From positions 8,932,187 through 8,996,186 of the forward strand of contig NW_025062475.1 in NCBI RefSeq assembly GCF_000002995.4: 64,000 nucleotides of DNA. The letters run 5' to 3'. Below the pieces are notes generated by a model. It was not told where the DNA came from, did no database searches, and saw nothing but the letters and a program-made list of their open reading frames with translations. Below, piece after piece: positions 48,341 to 61,195 of the stretch. Within the stretch, counting starts at the first letter, position 1. Every line of letters begins with the position of its first letter. Source of the DNA: Brugia malayi (Eukaryota > Nematoda > Chromadorea > Rhabditida > Onchocercidae). The translations under genes and the position numbers were made by a program.

Positions 48341-50406
48341 AAATAATATTTCTAGTTTTATTGATTATTGAGGTTATAAAAATATAATAATTCTTAAAAC
48401 GTTAAATGAGTGGTAGGCTACGACATTTTTAGAAAGCAATTCGGTCACTTGTTTTGCAGGATCCGTCGACGACTACGATGAAAAGCGACGATGTTCCAAC
48501 AGAATTGTCACTAGAAGAATAAAACTGAAAATGCCTGGCGGTCAAACCAACTTAGTCAAAATTAACAGAAATGAAGTGATATGAAGTCTTATTTAAAATG
48601 TAAAATCGATTGTATATACTGCACACCAATTACTGAATTACTGAGCAGCAAAGCAAGTAAAAACTAACACGATGAATAAATGAATTTTTCTTCGATTTCT
48701 GGAGGATTTTCATTCAAAGTTAATAAAAATGCCCATATCAGTGTATGTGATGATCTTCAAGTATTCACTGAAGAATAACTGATTCCTGAATGCTTTCAAA
48801 TTATCGATAATCCTGAAATTCCCACCCGAACATTTGGTGGTTTTTGCAGTGACTTAGTCCAAGTACTGTCATGCAGCGGGGAAAGTCAACGTTTATTTGT
48901 GCTGAGGAGGATTAAAATAGCATAAAGGCGTAGCAATATCACTACTGTCAAGTAATGCTGATTTCAAATTACATGTTCACTCTGTTGTCAAACTATTTTC
49001 AAACTATCACTATTAAAACGGAACAAATGATCAATACTATATGTTGAAACATTATCACTGCTATGGTTCATCCCACTGAAATCAGCTTTACTGATCTTAG
49101 CAAAGTGCTAGGAATCACTCTGACAAGGCAAAAATGTCAATACAAATTATAAAACAATTTTTGAAATATTATGGTAGAGAGAAGGTGGTTTAAAAAAGAG
49201 CTGAGAAACGATGTTTAATAAAACAAGTGCTTTCTTTTATTCCCCAACTCTTTCTCTTCTCTCTTTATTCTCCTCCTCTTGTAAAACTGCTGGATCACAG
49301 AATGCTTCTTTTATTGTTTGTTGTGGATTTATCAATATATTCATCAAGGCTTTAAGAGCATTTGAATGTTGTCATCTGGAACAATTGCTATAGAATTTTG
49401 TGTCTTAAACTTCAAACACTTTTAAATAAAAGTTCGGTGGTTGGTTAGTGAAAAGGAATGAAATAAATTGTTTCAATCACTCCATAATATTTTGCGTATA
49501 AATTTCTTTCTAATCTAAAATAATTCCAGAATGTGTTTTTGCTTTCTTAGACTTTTTTTTTCTCACTTTCTTTCTTTCTTTTCATTCCACATTTCAATTC
49601 TAACTGCAATATCAATGCTAAATAATTATAAGGTCCATCTCACTTAATTCGAAATCAAAAAGCCATTTCAATTTTCGTTAGACAATAAAAAGATAAATGA
49701 TAAAAATTGTGATGATAGGAGTTAAGAGTGCTTCGAAAATCGAGAACATATGTAACTCAGACCCAGAGTTATCATTTCAATAAAAATGCCACTAAATTCG
49801 TCTTAGTCTTGATAGCCCCATTTACACAGTTCATCAATTTAAAATACTTTAATCAAGCTATTTTAAGTTATTTTTTTTACTAAACAAACGAAATATATAT
49901 TTCTCTTTCAATGTAATTTACTCACTAAATTCAAAAAGTATTGAGTTCTCGACCAAAATAAAGCTACTAATTATCCATCTTTCATTAATCAGTATAATCG
50001 GTAGCAATGACATTGCAACAGCACCAACGATAGCAATTCACTTGGCAACTTTTAAGTTCCTTATGTAAAAGTATTTAGTTTAGCAATAATTAAATTGATG
50101 AAAGTTGGTAATATTGATTTAATTGTGACAACGATGAGTGCCAAGACATTATTTAAGCAGAGAATAGCATTAAATTATTTTTTAGATTAGAAAAAACAAT
50201 TGAAAGTTGTGTTAATAAAGGTACACTAAAATAGTTTTAGCTGTCACGAAATTTGCCTCTTCATGGTTCACTGGAATTAAGACCTCAATACCATTAAATT
50301 CATTAAAAGCTGAGTTGCTCAGCATTTAATGAGAATCGAAAATGAACATGTGAAAGAGATGAATGAAAAAACAGATTTACGATACAATTAGCGTTTCATG
50401 TCAAAT
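48341..50406. other. Intergenic region
   Basis: About 2 kb without recognisable coding sequence on either strand. It is AT-rich up to the abrupt start of the pyrimidine tract. Confidence 0.45.
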
Positions 50407-51119
50407 CACTCCTCTTCAATTCTGCACCCCTCTCCTCCTCCCCTTCCCTCCCACTTCTCCATCCTTTCTCTCTCCCTCCTCTTTCTCCCCTCCCTCCTCT
50501 CTCCTCTTCTCCTGCCCTCTCTACCTATCCCCCTCCCTCTTCTCCTCTGCTGTCCTCTCCATCTCTCCCTCTCCCTCTTTCTCACTCCCTCCCCTTCCTC
50601 TTCCCCTCCTCTCCTCCCTTCCCCTTCTCCTCTCTCTCCTGCCCTCTCTACCTCTCCCCTCCCTCTTCTCCCCTCTTCTCTCCTCTTTTCTTTATCTCTC
50701 CCTCTCCCTCTTTCTCACTCCCTCTCCTTCCTCTTCTCCTCCTCTCCCCTCCCCCTCCTCCTCTCTCTCCTGCCCTCTCTACCTCTCTTCTCCCCCTTCT
50801 CTTCTCCTGTCCTCTCCATCCCTCCTCCTTCCTCTTCTCCCCTCCCTCTTCTCCTCTTCTGTCCTCTCCATCTCTCCTCTCTCCCTCTTTCTCTCTCCTC
50901 TTCTCTAACTCCCTCCTTCCTCTTCCCCTTTCTCTCCCCTCTTCTCCTCTCTATCCCTCCCCTCCCGCCTCTCCCTCTTCTCCCCTTCTTGCCTCCTGTC
51001 CTCCCTCCGTCCTACGTCATCTTCCTCTCTTCCCTCCCTCCTGTCCCTTCTATCTCTCCGCCTTCTTCTTCTTTCTCCCTCTTTCTCTTCTCTCCCTCCC
51101 CTCCTCTCCACTCTCTCTC
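50407..51119 (+). repeat. Polypyrimidine tract with a higher-order repeat of about 130 bp
   Basis: About 713 bases are almost only C and T on the plus strand, in a genome region that is otherwise AT-rich. Inside it the phrase CCTGCCCTCTCTACC starts near 50511, 50638 and 50769, and a 30-base phrase beginning ATCTCTCCCTCTCC starts at 50561 and 50694. So a unit of about 127-133 bases has been amplified imperfectly. Long open frames across it code only for Ser, Leu, Pro and Phe and are not genes. Such homopurine-homopyrimidine DNA can form triplexes. Confidence 0.9.
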
Positions 51120-51120
51120 C

Positions 51121-53171
51121 TGGAGGTGGTGATGAAAACAACGACGAGCAAATAATTTCAACTTTAAATATAGATGCTGAAGATGATGGGTGTCTTTTAT
51201 ACCTTGAAGCTTAGTATTACTTTTTTTTTTTTGTAATTTTGAGTTGTAATGAATTTTTGCAACTTTATTCTTGAGCTAATAGTTTTCTTCTCAATGAATC
51301 ATAAGCAGATATATTACAATGATTCGATCAAATATGTTGGCTTCCTTTCAGTCTGATCTTCATGTTTTTGTGCAATTCGTGATCATATAGAATCTCTAGA
51401 AAAAACTCTTCAAGGTTATTTATTTCAGAAAAAAGAAGTGTAGCAAATGGTGATAAAAGACAGCAGAAATCGGGAAATCTGGATCGTTTGGATGCTTTAT
51501 ATCGCCACTGGGAAAGTCTAAGTTTAAATTTTGAAAAACAAGCGGAAAATTTCGAAAAACGGTTGAAAGAGGAAAGAGATCGAACAGATGCCGAAATGCG
51601 AAATGCGGCAGTTACGTAAGTATTACTATTTCAAATCATTCATACTGAAATTTCTATTTTTTTTTCTCTCTCTCTCTCTCTCTCTCTCCTTGTCTTTCCC
51701 TCTCCCCTAGTAATCCATAGTTCAAAAATCTCTTTTAAATAATTCATGCATATTTATTAATGCTTCGCTGCGATCAGCTACTGAAAATGATTATTATGAT
51801 TAATTATTTCAATAAATTGAAGATGAACGGGTTGCGAGCTCGCTTTTTTCACATCGAAGCATTAAATTTTTGAACCAATTAACTGATGAAATGGTTCTCA
51901 CTGTATGCTACAGAATAGTGGAATCACTTATTGCTCTTTTGGCGATATAGTTGACGATTATGCATTAGATGGGATCATTTTTGAACAAATTGTTTCCGTT
52001 AACTTTCCAAAAATTGGCGATATAAGGAAGTGAAAAGACCTTCGCTGGTCAAAAAGTTGTTAGACTGTAAATGTGTAATACTAGGTGTAATTTCATCATT
52101 TTAATTAAGATTGTTTAACTTATTAATGTTGCTGTTATTAATATTATTGTTAATCTTATAATTAGTTTTATTATCGTTTTCATTACCGTTATTATTACCA
52201 TTACGATTTTACTATTTTTCTCATTACTACTAGTATGATAGCACTGTTTCCAAAGTACTAGAGATGAGCTTTCTGATTGGAGGAAGAGAAGGAGTATAAA
52301 TCTTAAGAATTTTATTTTAATTTTGGTTTTCACTCACCTCATTTACTTTGCCATGCATTTTTTGAAGAGGGTTAAACGAATCCCTTTGTGATAGATTCAA
52401 TTCCTCCTGATTTTTTAAATTCAATTTCATTTCCGTGAATAAATTTGTTGACCATACTAGCAACTTTTCCCGTTAAAAAGGAAAAGATTAGGTGGTGAAA
52501 AATGCGATGAATGTAGGTGATCTGGATAAAATGTTCTGTTGATTCATGAAAAATATTTTGAATTATTTTGTGGCTAACATCTCACAATTAATATTTGTTT
52601 GATTTTGCTTAGGTGAAGATATCGTATCTTGTGATGAGAGACTGTTTCTGAAGCTAAAATCTTTGATCAATGAAAACAGGAAGCAATGCAAACCTTTCTC
52701 GATCTTAAAATGGATAGTGTTATTCATAACCTTCCATCAAAAACTGCCGATAATTTTAAAGTTAGATTTTATAGTCCTGTTAAATTTTGTAAAACATCTG
52801 GGCTTTTGATAAAAAAAAAAAGAAAAATTTTTTTCGAATTGGCATTTAAACTCGTTTTATAAATTTTCAAGCTTTCATAAAACCAGTGAATAATATTTAT
52901 CTCAGCAACAGCAAACTATGGATTTACACGTTGTTTGTGATGAGGCATTGGCATTGGTCGTGGAGCTTTGCGGGATCCACGTGGACGTGATCGAGATTGT
53001 GAACGCAATGGTAATCGAGGATTACAACAACAACAGCTTCATAATAATGGTGGTAGGCGTTATTATAGTGATAATCGTAATCGCATGCTTCGCTATAGAG
53101 ATTATGATGATGATCGTCGATCTCGGCGTTACGAACCACCGCACGATGATTTTAATCGTAATCGGAGATAA
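51121..53171 (+). CDS. Unresolved gene with coiled-coil and RG/RD-rich parts, possibly broken
   Basis: Exon-like pieces lie downstream of the pyrimidine tract. 51121-51187 codes for an acidic stretch with GGDENNDEQ and IDAEDDG. 51430-51614 has a TTTCAG acceptor and AC|GTAAGT donor and codes for a charged helix with LDALYRHWESLSLNFEKQ. 52682-52765 has AACAG and GTTAGA borders and one frame with FLDLKMDSVIHNLPSK. About 52955-53171 codes for GIGIGRGALRDPRGRDRDC and a tail rich in Arg, Asp, Asn and Tyr ending in FNRNRR and a stop. The phases of these pieces do not agree, and two TGA codons lie directly before the RG-rich frame. The RG/RD composition suggests an RNA-binding protein. I do not recognise a family; it may be a damaged gene or a locus with errors. 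Confidence 0.35.
51661..51692 (+). repeat. (CT)n microsatellite
   Basis: A T run is followed by an uninterrupted CT repeat of about 12-13 units in the intron after the 51430-51614 exon, with further C/T-rich sequence to about 51710. Confidence 0.85.
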
Positions 53172-53174
53172 ACG

Positions 53175-53950
53175 TGTTTTATTTTTTTATATTTGACATT
53201 TAAAACATTTGAAACATTTAAAAATGTGAAAACTTCGGCAATAATTGGAATCTTTAACTGATTTAAAGCGGTTGTAATTTTGCAGTGTATTTATTTTTCC
53301 TGATATGTTTTGAGCAATTTTAGATGAGTTCATTGTTTTGTATTTGTTTGAGTGTAAAAGTTATTCGGTTCTTTTCGGTGGGTTTTGTGCTACAAAAAAT
53401 GAGAATTTTAAATTGGCGCTTCGCTTCGCCAAGTTGGCACAATGCCATGCTTAAGATCTATTTCACAATATCTCTGTATCGATTTGAAATTTGTAGAAAA
53501 TTTTATTGGCTGGAAGAAGGGAAATAACTACTTTTAATAAGTATATACTCCTTTAAATAATGTAGGAATCTCCTGACAATAACATAAATGATAATTCTAG
53601 CACATTCATATATTGCTGTAATTATTACAAGCCTAGTATTTGACGAGAGTAGAACTGTATCATTACTAACAGTAACTATTTCATCCTTGATCAAGTAATA
53701 GTAGTTGTTATCCAGTGAAAGTTTATTGAAGAATGCCGATTTTGCCGGTAGCATTGCACGCATTGCGATTACGGATTCCACATTATACAACGCATTGCAT
53801 GATTCGTTAGGACAACGTGGTAGAGAACCTTAATTCTCGTCTTTGTGAAGAGGAAGTTTGTAAAAAATCATTTCGAAAAAAAAAAAACTATTATAGTGAT
53901 GCGTGTAGTAATTATGGAGTTGTCCAAAGTTCGCATAAAAAATGGCACGA
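53175..53950. other. 3' region between convergent genes
   Basis: No recognisable coding sequence between the RG-rich frame (plus) and the stop of the RING-like gene (minus). Confidence 0.45.
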
Positions 53951-55947
53951 TTAACCAGCAGATTCACAGTTATCGATCATCTTCTCCAGGCATTGAATGC
54001 ACATAGCGTGTTCGCATTCATCTTTTGACGGGAATCCACTAATTGGCAAGTTTTTACATTTGACTTCAGCTTGGCATCGAGCTATCTGATAGGTATGTAT
54101 CGCATTGAATTAACTACTCTTATTTTTAAAAAGAGAGGCTAGCAGTTACTCAAATTTCGTTTTTAGAATTTTGTTTTTACAGTAATCAGTTTGTTTTAAA
54201 CTATCAGTATTTTTGATAATCTGATCTTTCTCGAGAATAGGTAATTTCTTAATTTATCGACAATTTCAGTCATCATAATTAATAAGAAGGAGCAAATATT
54301 TCGATTCAGTTCCACTAACGTCAGCATGTCTAAGGCATTCAGTAGAAGGACACCTTTCTTCAACACCTGAAAAGGATATTTTATTTCGTTTCAAAAAACA
54401 TTTTCCGGAAAACATAGTGAATTTTAAATTTAAAAGGTCTACTTCTTTTTATAACAGTAAGACTGCACGTCATAAAAGCTCCTTAAAACACTAAAAATGA
54501 ATCAATAAATTTGTGAAGTATTGCATATCCTCAATAATTGAAATCTTGTTAAGAGATTCTTCAAAACAAGCAACTTGGAATGATCAAAATCAGTACCTGT
54601 TGAATATTTACGACCGGAAATAGTCTCGAAACAAGCGGAGCATATTTTTGCTTGACAGCAACTTGTCGTTATGTATTTGCCTTCTTCCACGTATTTTTTA
54701 CATATACCGTCGCACAGATTGGACTCATCCACCTCAGATGCTTTTCCTGAACAATCTTCCGCTGGGCAAACTAAAACATCGGTCACTTTCTGCAGAGAAA
54801 AATAGATTACAGGTGAAATTTAGAAGTTAGTGATAGATCATGTCATATCTTTTATTTATGGAATTTATACAGACAGACCGGGAATGGGCAATATTTTGTA
54901 TTCTTCCATACATGTTGAACAAATATTATGTTTACATGGCAAGCATTCCAATGAAACTGCCGAAAGTTGTCTGCAAATTTCAAAAATAATATGCGTAATG
55001 AATCTCTAGCATAAAGATTTATTTATCAGTAGAAATGAGTGAAATACAAAGAGACAAATAAGATTATTTTATAATATTAGTCGATGAATTAAAACGAAAT
55101 TCAAGCCATCACTATATGAAGACTTTGATTTTAGTTCAAGAGAAATGAAGATGCAGCAATTCTTTCAAATATGATATTTCAAAGATGTTGAAACGAAACA
55201 TCAAATGTTATCCACTGGAGTTTTGTTTCACCTTTTATAACAGCAATTCAAATTAATTGAATCAACATAAATTCGAGGCAAATTTCCTGACAGACTGACT
55301 ATTGGCAAAAAGCAAATTCACATCAGGATTGCTAACCGGCAGCAGAATTGACTCTCACAACATTTCCAATTCAAACGTCTACAGCAGCTTTCATCGAATA
55401 TTGAGAAACAATTCGATGCAAGGCAAATCTGATTCATTTACGATAAATTTACAAGCATATGTAAATAATACAACCTGGCCTAACACTTTACATACCGCAG
55501 AGAAGCATCAAAGATGAAAAAGCAGGATGAAAAGTTATGTTCTTATCACTGTATATAATTTGACCAAATTTTGTTAGGAAAGAAAAAAACAAATAAAAAA
55601 CTTTAAATTGGAATTTTTTTTTTTGCAAATTAAAAATACAATAACATATTAAAATGTTTGTTTTTTGCTAGCTTTAATAACAAATTTGGAAACAGACCAT
55701 AGGTGAAACAATTTCCTGAGAGGCACATGAGTTTTTTGAATTTGGTTTTATCTAAAATATTTACTTTGCGGAATTTTACAAACTTAATACATTTTAACAG
55801 TAAAACATAGAATAATTGAAAGGAATTAACCTTACGTGCGTTTCTCCACCGTTCTACGCAATGTTTGCAAAAGACATGCAAGCAAGGAGTGAACTGAAGA
55901 ATCTTCCCTGGTGAAACAGTCTTACTGCAAACAACACATTCCATCAT
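53951..55947 (-). CDS. Cysteine-rich protein with four RING-like knuckles
   Basis: Five exons: 55947 to about 55834, 54956-54871, 54789-54597, 54366-54320 and 54085-53951, about 190 codons. Exon 1 is a clear C3HC4-type RING half: MMECVVC, then PCLHVFCKHCVERW. Each later part repeats a C-x-[H/A]-x2-C-x2-C knuckle: CKHNICSTC, CQAKICSAC and CEHAMCIQC, with CxxxxC pairs in front (VCPAEDC, RCPSTEC, RCQAEVKC). This looks like serial, partly degenerate RING or zinc-knuckle repeats. An E3 ubiquitin ligase role is inferred from exon 1 only. The exon 1-2 join uses either GCAC|GTAAGG with the acceptor at 54957 or another site; the remaining joins agree in phase. I do not know a named homologue. Confidence 0.6.
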
Positions 55948-56628
55948 TTACCACTGTGCACCGCAAGATCACCGATCAAAATGATGAAGTAACGGAGAAT
56001 GTTTATTCTAATCTCTCATCAATGACATTACATCACTATACGCGACAGATTCATGCATTTGTCTTCTGACTGTCGCAATGTGCAATGACATTTGGGATGA
56101 TTGTCAACTCATGTCAAATTCTCCTACGTAAACGTCTCTGGGCCTACAACTTTCTGTAGTTATTTTGAATAGTATTTAAATACCCGCGTATTTCATATTC
56201 AGACGACCAAAGCAAAAGTCTAATAATTATTTAATGTAAGGTATCCGTTTGGATCTACTTCCTTCCGAGAATGCCCGATAAATCTTTTGATACATCATTC
56301 AAATATTACCATTTATCTTTTGGGAATAACAAAATATTTTCGGCAACATTACTGATACATTCTTTCCTCTACATCATAAAAAAGTGAATTTTTCAAGATC
56401 TGAAAATACGATAACTGATACTGGAGAAACAAATTAGCTTTTTCAACCGCCTGACACATAATGTCAAGAACCAAAAAAATCTCCAGTTGCATGAATTGAT
56501 AATTATATTACTGAATTATTTTGCTCACTAATAATATACTTGGAAGTATGATGACACGATGTGTGTGCAGAATAGCAGTTTAAAATGCGTTAATTTAATT
56601 TTAAACAGCTAAATCATAATGTATGTGT
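55948..56628. promoter_or_regulatory. Upstream region of the RING-like gene
   Basis: About 680 bases without coding sequence, upstream of the minus-strand RING-like gene. No motif recognised. Confidence 0.35.
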
Positions 56629-56871
56629 TTATAAAATAATGAATAAGGCAACAGAGATAACGATATAGTAAAGGACAGATGATGTGACAAACATTCTGAC
56701 GGTTCGCTTTGCTTCGGGTGCTACACCAAGATATGACAAATCATCAACTTCCTTCAGAGTTGTCTCTGGCTTCAGATCAGTGATAATGACGTTGTCCGTT
56801 CCCAAAATATCAAGAATCTTTTCCGTCTTTACAGGTTGTGCTGCAGTATGCAATATGATGCTAACACACAT
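56629..56871 (-). CDS. Small ORF with C-terminal membrane anchor
   Basis: An 80-codon ORF starts with ATG at 56871. The middle is acidic and well-mixed (KILDILGTDNVIITDLKPE, LGVAPEAKRTVRMF), and the end is one hydrophobic helix (SSVLYYIVISVALFIIL) right before the stop, as in tail-anchored proteins. The composition looks coding. A CTGCAG acceptor near 56839 means it may instead be the last exon of a longer gene, but I found no upstream exon. Family not recognised. Confidence 0.42.
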   Translation of the reverse strand: MCVSIILHTAAQPVKTEKILDILGTDNVIITDLKPETTLKEVDDLSYLGVAPEAKRTVRMFVTSSVLYYIVISVALFIIL

Positions 56872-58684
56872 TTATTTATTATGTATATATTTATTTATTT
56901 ATTATGTATTATATTTATTATGTATTATTCATAATCAGCTTATCGAGAAAAGTGTTCAATTTTTTTCAAATTAATTAATTACCTTCATGTTTTAGCAAAT
57001 CCTTTTTAATAAGGATCTATGTGAACGCTGTATGAAAAAAATTTGAGGAACAATTTTGAAGATAAATGAAACTAACAATTTTTAACGCAAAGAGCAAAAT
57101 CAGATTTCATTTCGCAGGTGCTTTGCACGATTGCTAAAAGTTTGTTAAATTACTCCGAAAAAAATATTTTTTGTAAAACTGGAAAGATCTACGAATTTTT
57201 TGTCGAGTACTATCTTTGTTTTTTATTCAAAGCTTTCTTTTTTCTGCACTTAAGTCTGACCCAGTCTAGGATGCAAATCAAAAAAAAATGTCATTGCTGC
57301 GTGTCTAATCAAAGACATCATTAGATTGCTAACCTCAACTCAGGAAATACCTGGAGTGAACAATAACCACCTAATTTGAACTGGCAGAATCTTCTTTAGG
57401 ATATATTTTTTTAACAGCTTTTAATTAGATCTTTCAAATTCTCTAGCAGAAGTGAAAGAATTAAGGGGATAGATAAAATGGGATGAAAAAAAAAAGATAA
57501 AATGAGGAAATTTGCTAAGTGAAAGCAGTTTTAAGAAACTAACAACCGCCAGGCAATTCTAACATAAAACAAAATGCATCTGTAGAATTTGAAACAATGA
57601 CATTGGTCTGAAAGAATTTTAAATTCAAAAACTTTAAAACAATTTTTTATTAAAGTGAGTAATGATGACTGCATTCGAGGAGGTTTCGTCACCTCAGATA
57701 AGGAAGTCTTTTGCATCGTTTTCCACTAATTCTCAACCTCAAAGAATTTCTGGGCTCTATTTAAATATTTTGTGTAAAATTCATTCATTTCATCCTTCTA
57801 ATATTCAATTTTTCTCGAGATAAGAGAGGTTGCATCTCGTAGAAAAGACGAAGTTCTTAAATTTAATTGAAACCAATGGAAAATAGAAGCTAACAAAATT
57901 GGAACAACACAGTATTTACATATGAATTACATATGAACTGGAAAAAATTCACAACCATAGATAACAACAAGCCCAGGAATGCAGCTGAAAAACAGTCTGT
58001 GTAAAGCATATGAAGCCTTTTCTATCCTTTAGCTACAACATATTTCAATCTAACACTGTGACAGAATATAATTCAAAACAATAAGTAATATTCGACAAAT
58101 TCCAACTACGAATGCAGTGAGAATCAAATTCATAAATAAATTAAGTGAAAAAACAAAACTCTTATCCAATTAATAAAATTTCATTGGTGCTCACATGCAA
58201 AACAGTAATTATTTTAGCATTTTGCTGACTTTTTAATACACAACGAGGTTTTATTTTTAAAAGCTCTGAAGCAGATAAAACATATTTTAAAAAATATAAG
58301 AAATACCAGATGAATAAAAATTAAAGAAACTTACAAGATGTACGAAATTAAAGCATTCAGTTTGTGTTAAGTCAACGTGTCCTAATTCTACTTTCAAGTA
58401 TTCCTTAAGACACCTTCTCCCATCATTTTACATTTCTGCTGTTAATAAGTAATAAAAATGTAATGACTTTAACACAACAAAAATATGGAAATAACGCAAT
58501 ACTACGTTCCTTCCTTTCCTTCTTTCTCCCAATTATTTGGACATTTTATGAACCAATAATAAATTCATTCCATGTGGTTAACTATACCATGACTTTCAAG
58601 TTATTAAATCTGAAATTCGAAATGATAAATCTGATATAAAACAGGGTAAGTTATGAAATTCAACTGTTCATTACATATGAAAAT
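56872..58684. other. Intergenic region with AT repeats
   Basis: 56872-56940 is a run of TTATTTATTATGTAT-like repeats. No exon with recognisable similarity is seen in the rest. Confidence 0.45.
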
Positions 58685-61195
58685 TCAAAATCTCCAAATC
58701 TGCAAATCAGGTTCTATATCATCACGATCGGTAACATCACTTTCACAAAAACCAGATTCATCTTCTATACGTGGCGTTGTCAGGTTAACAATTGATTCAT
58801 TTTCATCGCTAGATTCGGAACGTCTCACCGAATTGATAATTCGCTTCAGAATCGGTGTCTGATCATCTTCAATATCCACTATCGCTTCATTGGTTTTAGC
58901 TCTTGGATCCATCAATGTGGTTCGGTTGGCTCGTTTTCCCTTTTCATTCTTTACCAAATTTGTCGATGGCAAAGTTTGAGTAGGATAAATAGTACAAAAC
59001 AGCTGCTGCCTTTGATGCTGAAAAAAATTTAGCTCGGATTAAAAATTCAGTAAGCAATTTCTTGAAACCATAATTTTGCAAGGATGGGTTGAAAAGAAGT
59101 GGAAGAATGGGCTGTTTCGCGATGTCCAACAATTTACAACCCACAGCTTACTATTTACTGACAACTGAACAAGAGTTTTTTCAGGCAAAAAAAAAAAAGA
59201 AAAAAAAAACAGGAAACCTCAGCTCAAAAACATTAGTGAAAAAAAAAATCTTTTTCAATTGCCAAGAAAAAAATAAATAAATAAAAGAACCGCCTCATTA
59301 TTACTGCTACATGTAATAGAGACCTTAGTCCTTGGAAATGTTTTTGGTGAACCAAAAGGCACAATGCACAAATCTTTTTCAGTAGCACCATCTTTATGCC
59401 TTAAAATTGTAGCTTGATGATTACCAGCATGATTATAACGAATAGCCGCACGTTTGGAATGATCCGAATTTAAAGTCTGGAACATTCATAGATATGCTCG
59501 TTACTTCAAGAAAACAAAGAACATTCACATTAAAAAAGTGAAAAAGAAGACTGTAAACAGTATTTCATTTCTCATGACGCAGGAATAGAATTAAGCATAT
59601 GAATAGAAAAGACAAATGTAATCAAGAAATAGGAGAAAGTAGCATACTATGTTATATTAGAAAAGTTTTCGAAAACAGTAATCTATGAAATATGAATACA
59701 TTATCAATTAGCAATAAACTGTTTCTGAAAATACGAAACATATCACTAACCAAACAACTCCAATTGTATTCCTCAGGTAATGCGCAATCTCGCCAAATGA
59801 CATGCTTTGAGACGTCTTTATATCGAAGTTTAATCATTGCACTAGTTTCAGAATCCAGCTTAAACAACTCTTTTGTTTTCCCAACCTGAAAAAAATAGAA
59901 ATCTAGTTTTAGTTAAAAACTATTGAAAGACATTTCTATTTGGAAAAGCAGAAAAAGAAAACAAAACATTTCGCAGCTCAATTAGGTAAAATTACTGCTA
60001 AAATACTTTTTCAATTCTCACTGTAGCAGCATTTCAAAAACAAAAAAATAAATAATAATAATAGTAATAAATGAGAAGAATAGAAAATACAATTTTCACA
60101 AACGTTGATGATAAATCGTTGGTGGCTAATACACAATTCAATCAAATAAACATTATCACAACATATAGTTAAGTAACTAACCGAAGGAAAAATGAGAAGA
60201 TGCAGACTTTCAACAATTCTCATCTACATAGAATTAGCAGCTGACAAATTACAACCTTTTAAGTTTAAAAAAAATGCCATTACTAAACTTTTCGTTCACA
60301 CATTCCTTTAAAATTCTATTGCAGACCAACTACATCTTTGATCAGAATTGCCCACCTCTTTCTCGGACAAATTCCAAACCGTCGCACATACATAGCATTA
60401 ATCCTCCCTCTTTCCAATGTTAATGATATTGACCATTAAATCATTCCATTTAATGCACTCGTTAAAAACAGAACCACTATATACTTCTACAGCAAGAACA
60501 GAAAATTTAAAAAATTATTAAGAATGAACAAGCTGTCGATGAAGATGTTACCTCACGGTTAACTTCCAGTCGATAAAGCTGAGCTGCTTTCAAAATATCA
60601 GAAACATAACTTTTTAAAATGAACAAATATGCAAAAAACTAATTAATCAGTACTATTTTCGAACAACATAAAATTTAATTATGAAATTATCAGAAATAAT
60701 ACTTTTGAAAACCGAAATTGTTGAGAATTCTAGCAAAGTTCAAAAAAACAAATTTAGTAGCATTAAATAAAAAAGCACATGATCTGCCTGCTTCAAAAAT
60801 TACAACGACTAGTGAGAATTTTGCGAGAAACAACATTTTTCAGTGATTTAGAATATATAATATATACTAAACATTTCTTCCAACAAATGAAACAGAAAAA
60901 AGTTGGTCAGATATCTAACTTCGAATCAAATTCAAGAATGAAACATTGAAAATATGGAAAACCTGAAGGCTGAATGTTCTTCGAAGAAATCCTGTTTGTT
61001 CTCTCTGGAGTGATGTAAATTGCTGGCTTTTCATACCACCATCCACCCTTTGGCTTAACCGCTTTTCGATCATTACAGTAGTAACACTTTCGCCATTTTC
61101 ATTCATTAATAAACAATTTCGTTCTATGGTAAAATTATTGTCGTTACTACTACTACTACTCTATTACTAACCATCATGCTTGCTCTTTTTGCCAC
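58685..61195 (-). CDS. Unrecognised protein, 3' part of a minus-strand gene
   Basis: Exons that fit are 61195-61172, 61123-60963, a short one ending at 60552, 59885-59751, 59476-59324 and 59017-58685. The encoded parts include KSKHDERNCLLMNENGESVT, FTSLQREQTGFLRRTFSLQ, KTKELFKLDSETSAMIKLRY, VIWRDCALPEEYNWSCL and HSKRAAIRYNHAGNHQATIL. The last exon is a hydrophilic acidic tail with MDPRAKTNEAIVDIEDD and RRSESSDENESI, ending in DIEPDLQIWRF. No domain is recognised; the central part looks like a compact beta-rich fold and the tail is disordered. The acceptor of the 60552 exon is out of phase as read, and the first exon is missing (expected within 61196-62900). It is probably a real gene because splice sites and frames agree elsewhere. 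Confidence 0.5.

Noticed and set aside
50363..51132. Long overlapping ORFs of Ser, Leu and Pro, and an Arg/Glu ORF on the other strand
   Set aside because: They come from the pyrimidine tract, which has almost no stop codons in any frame; no protein character.
52918..53196. ORF with a long Ile/Val stretch
   Set aside because: Alternative frame of the RG/RD-rich coding stretch; the hydrophobic run reflects its GAT and CGT codons.
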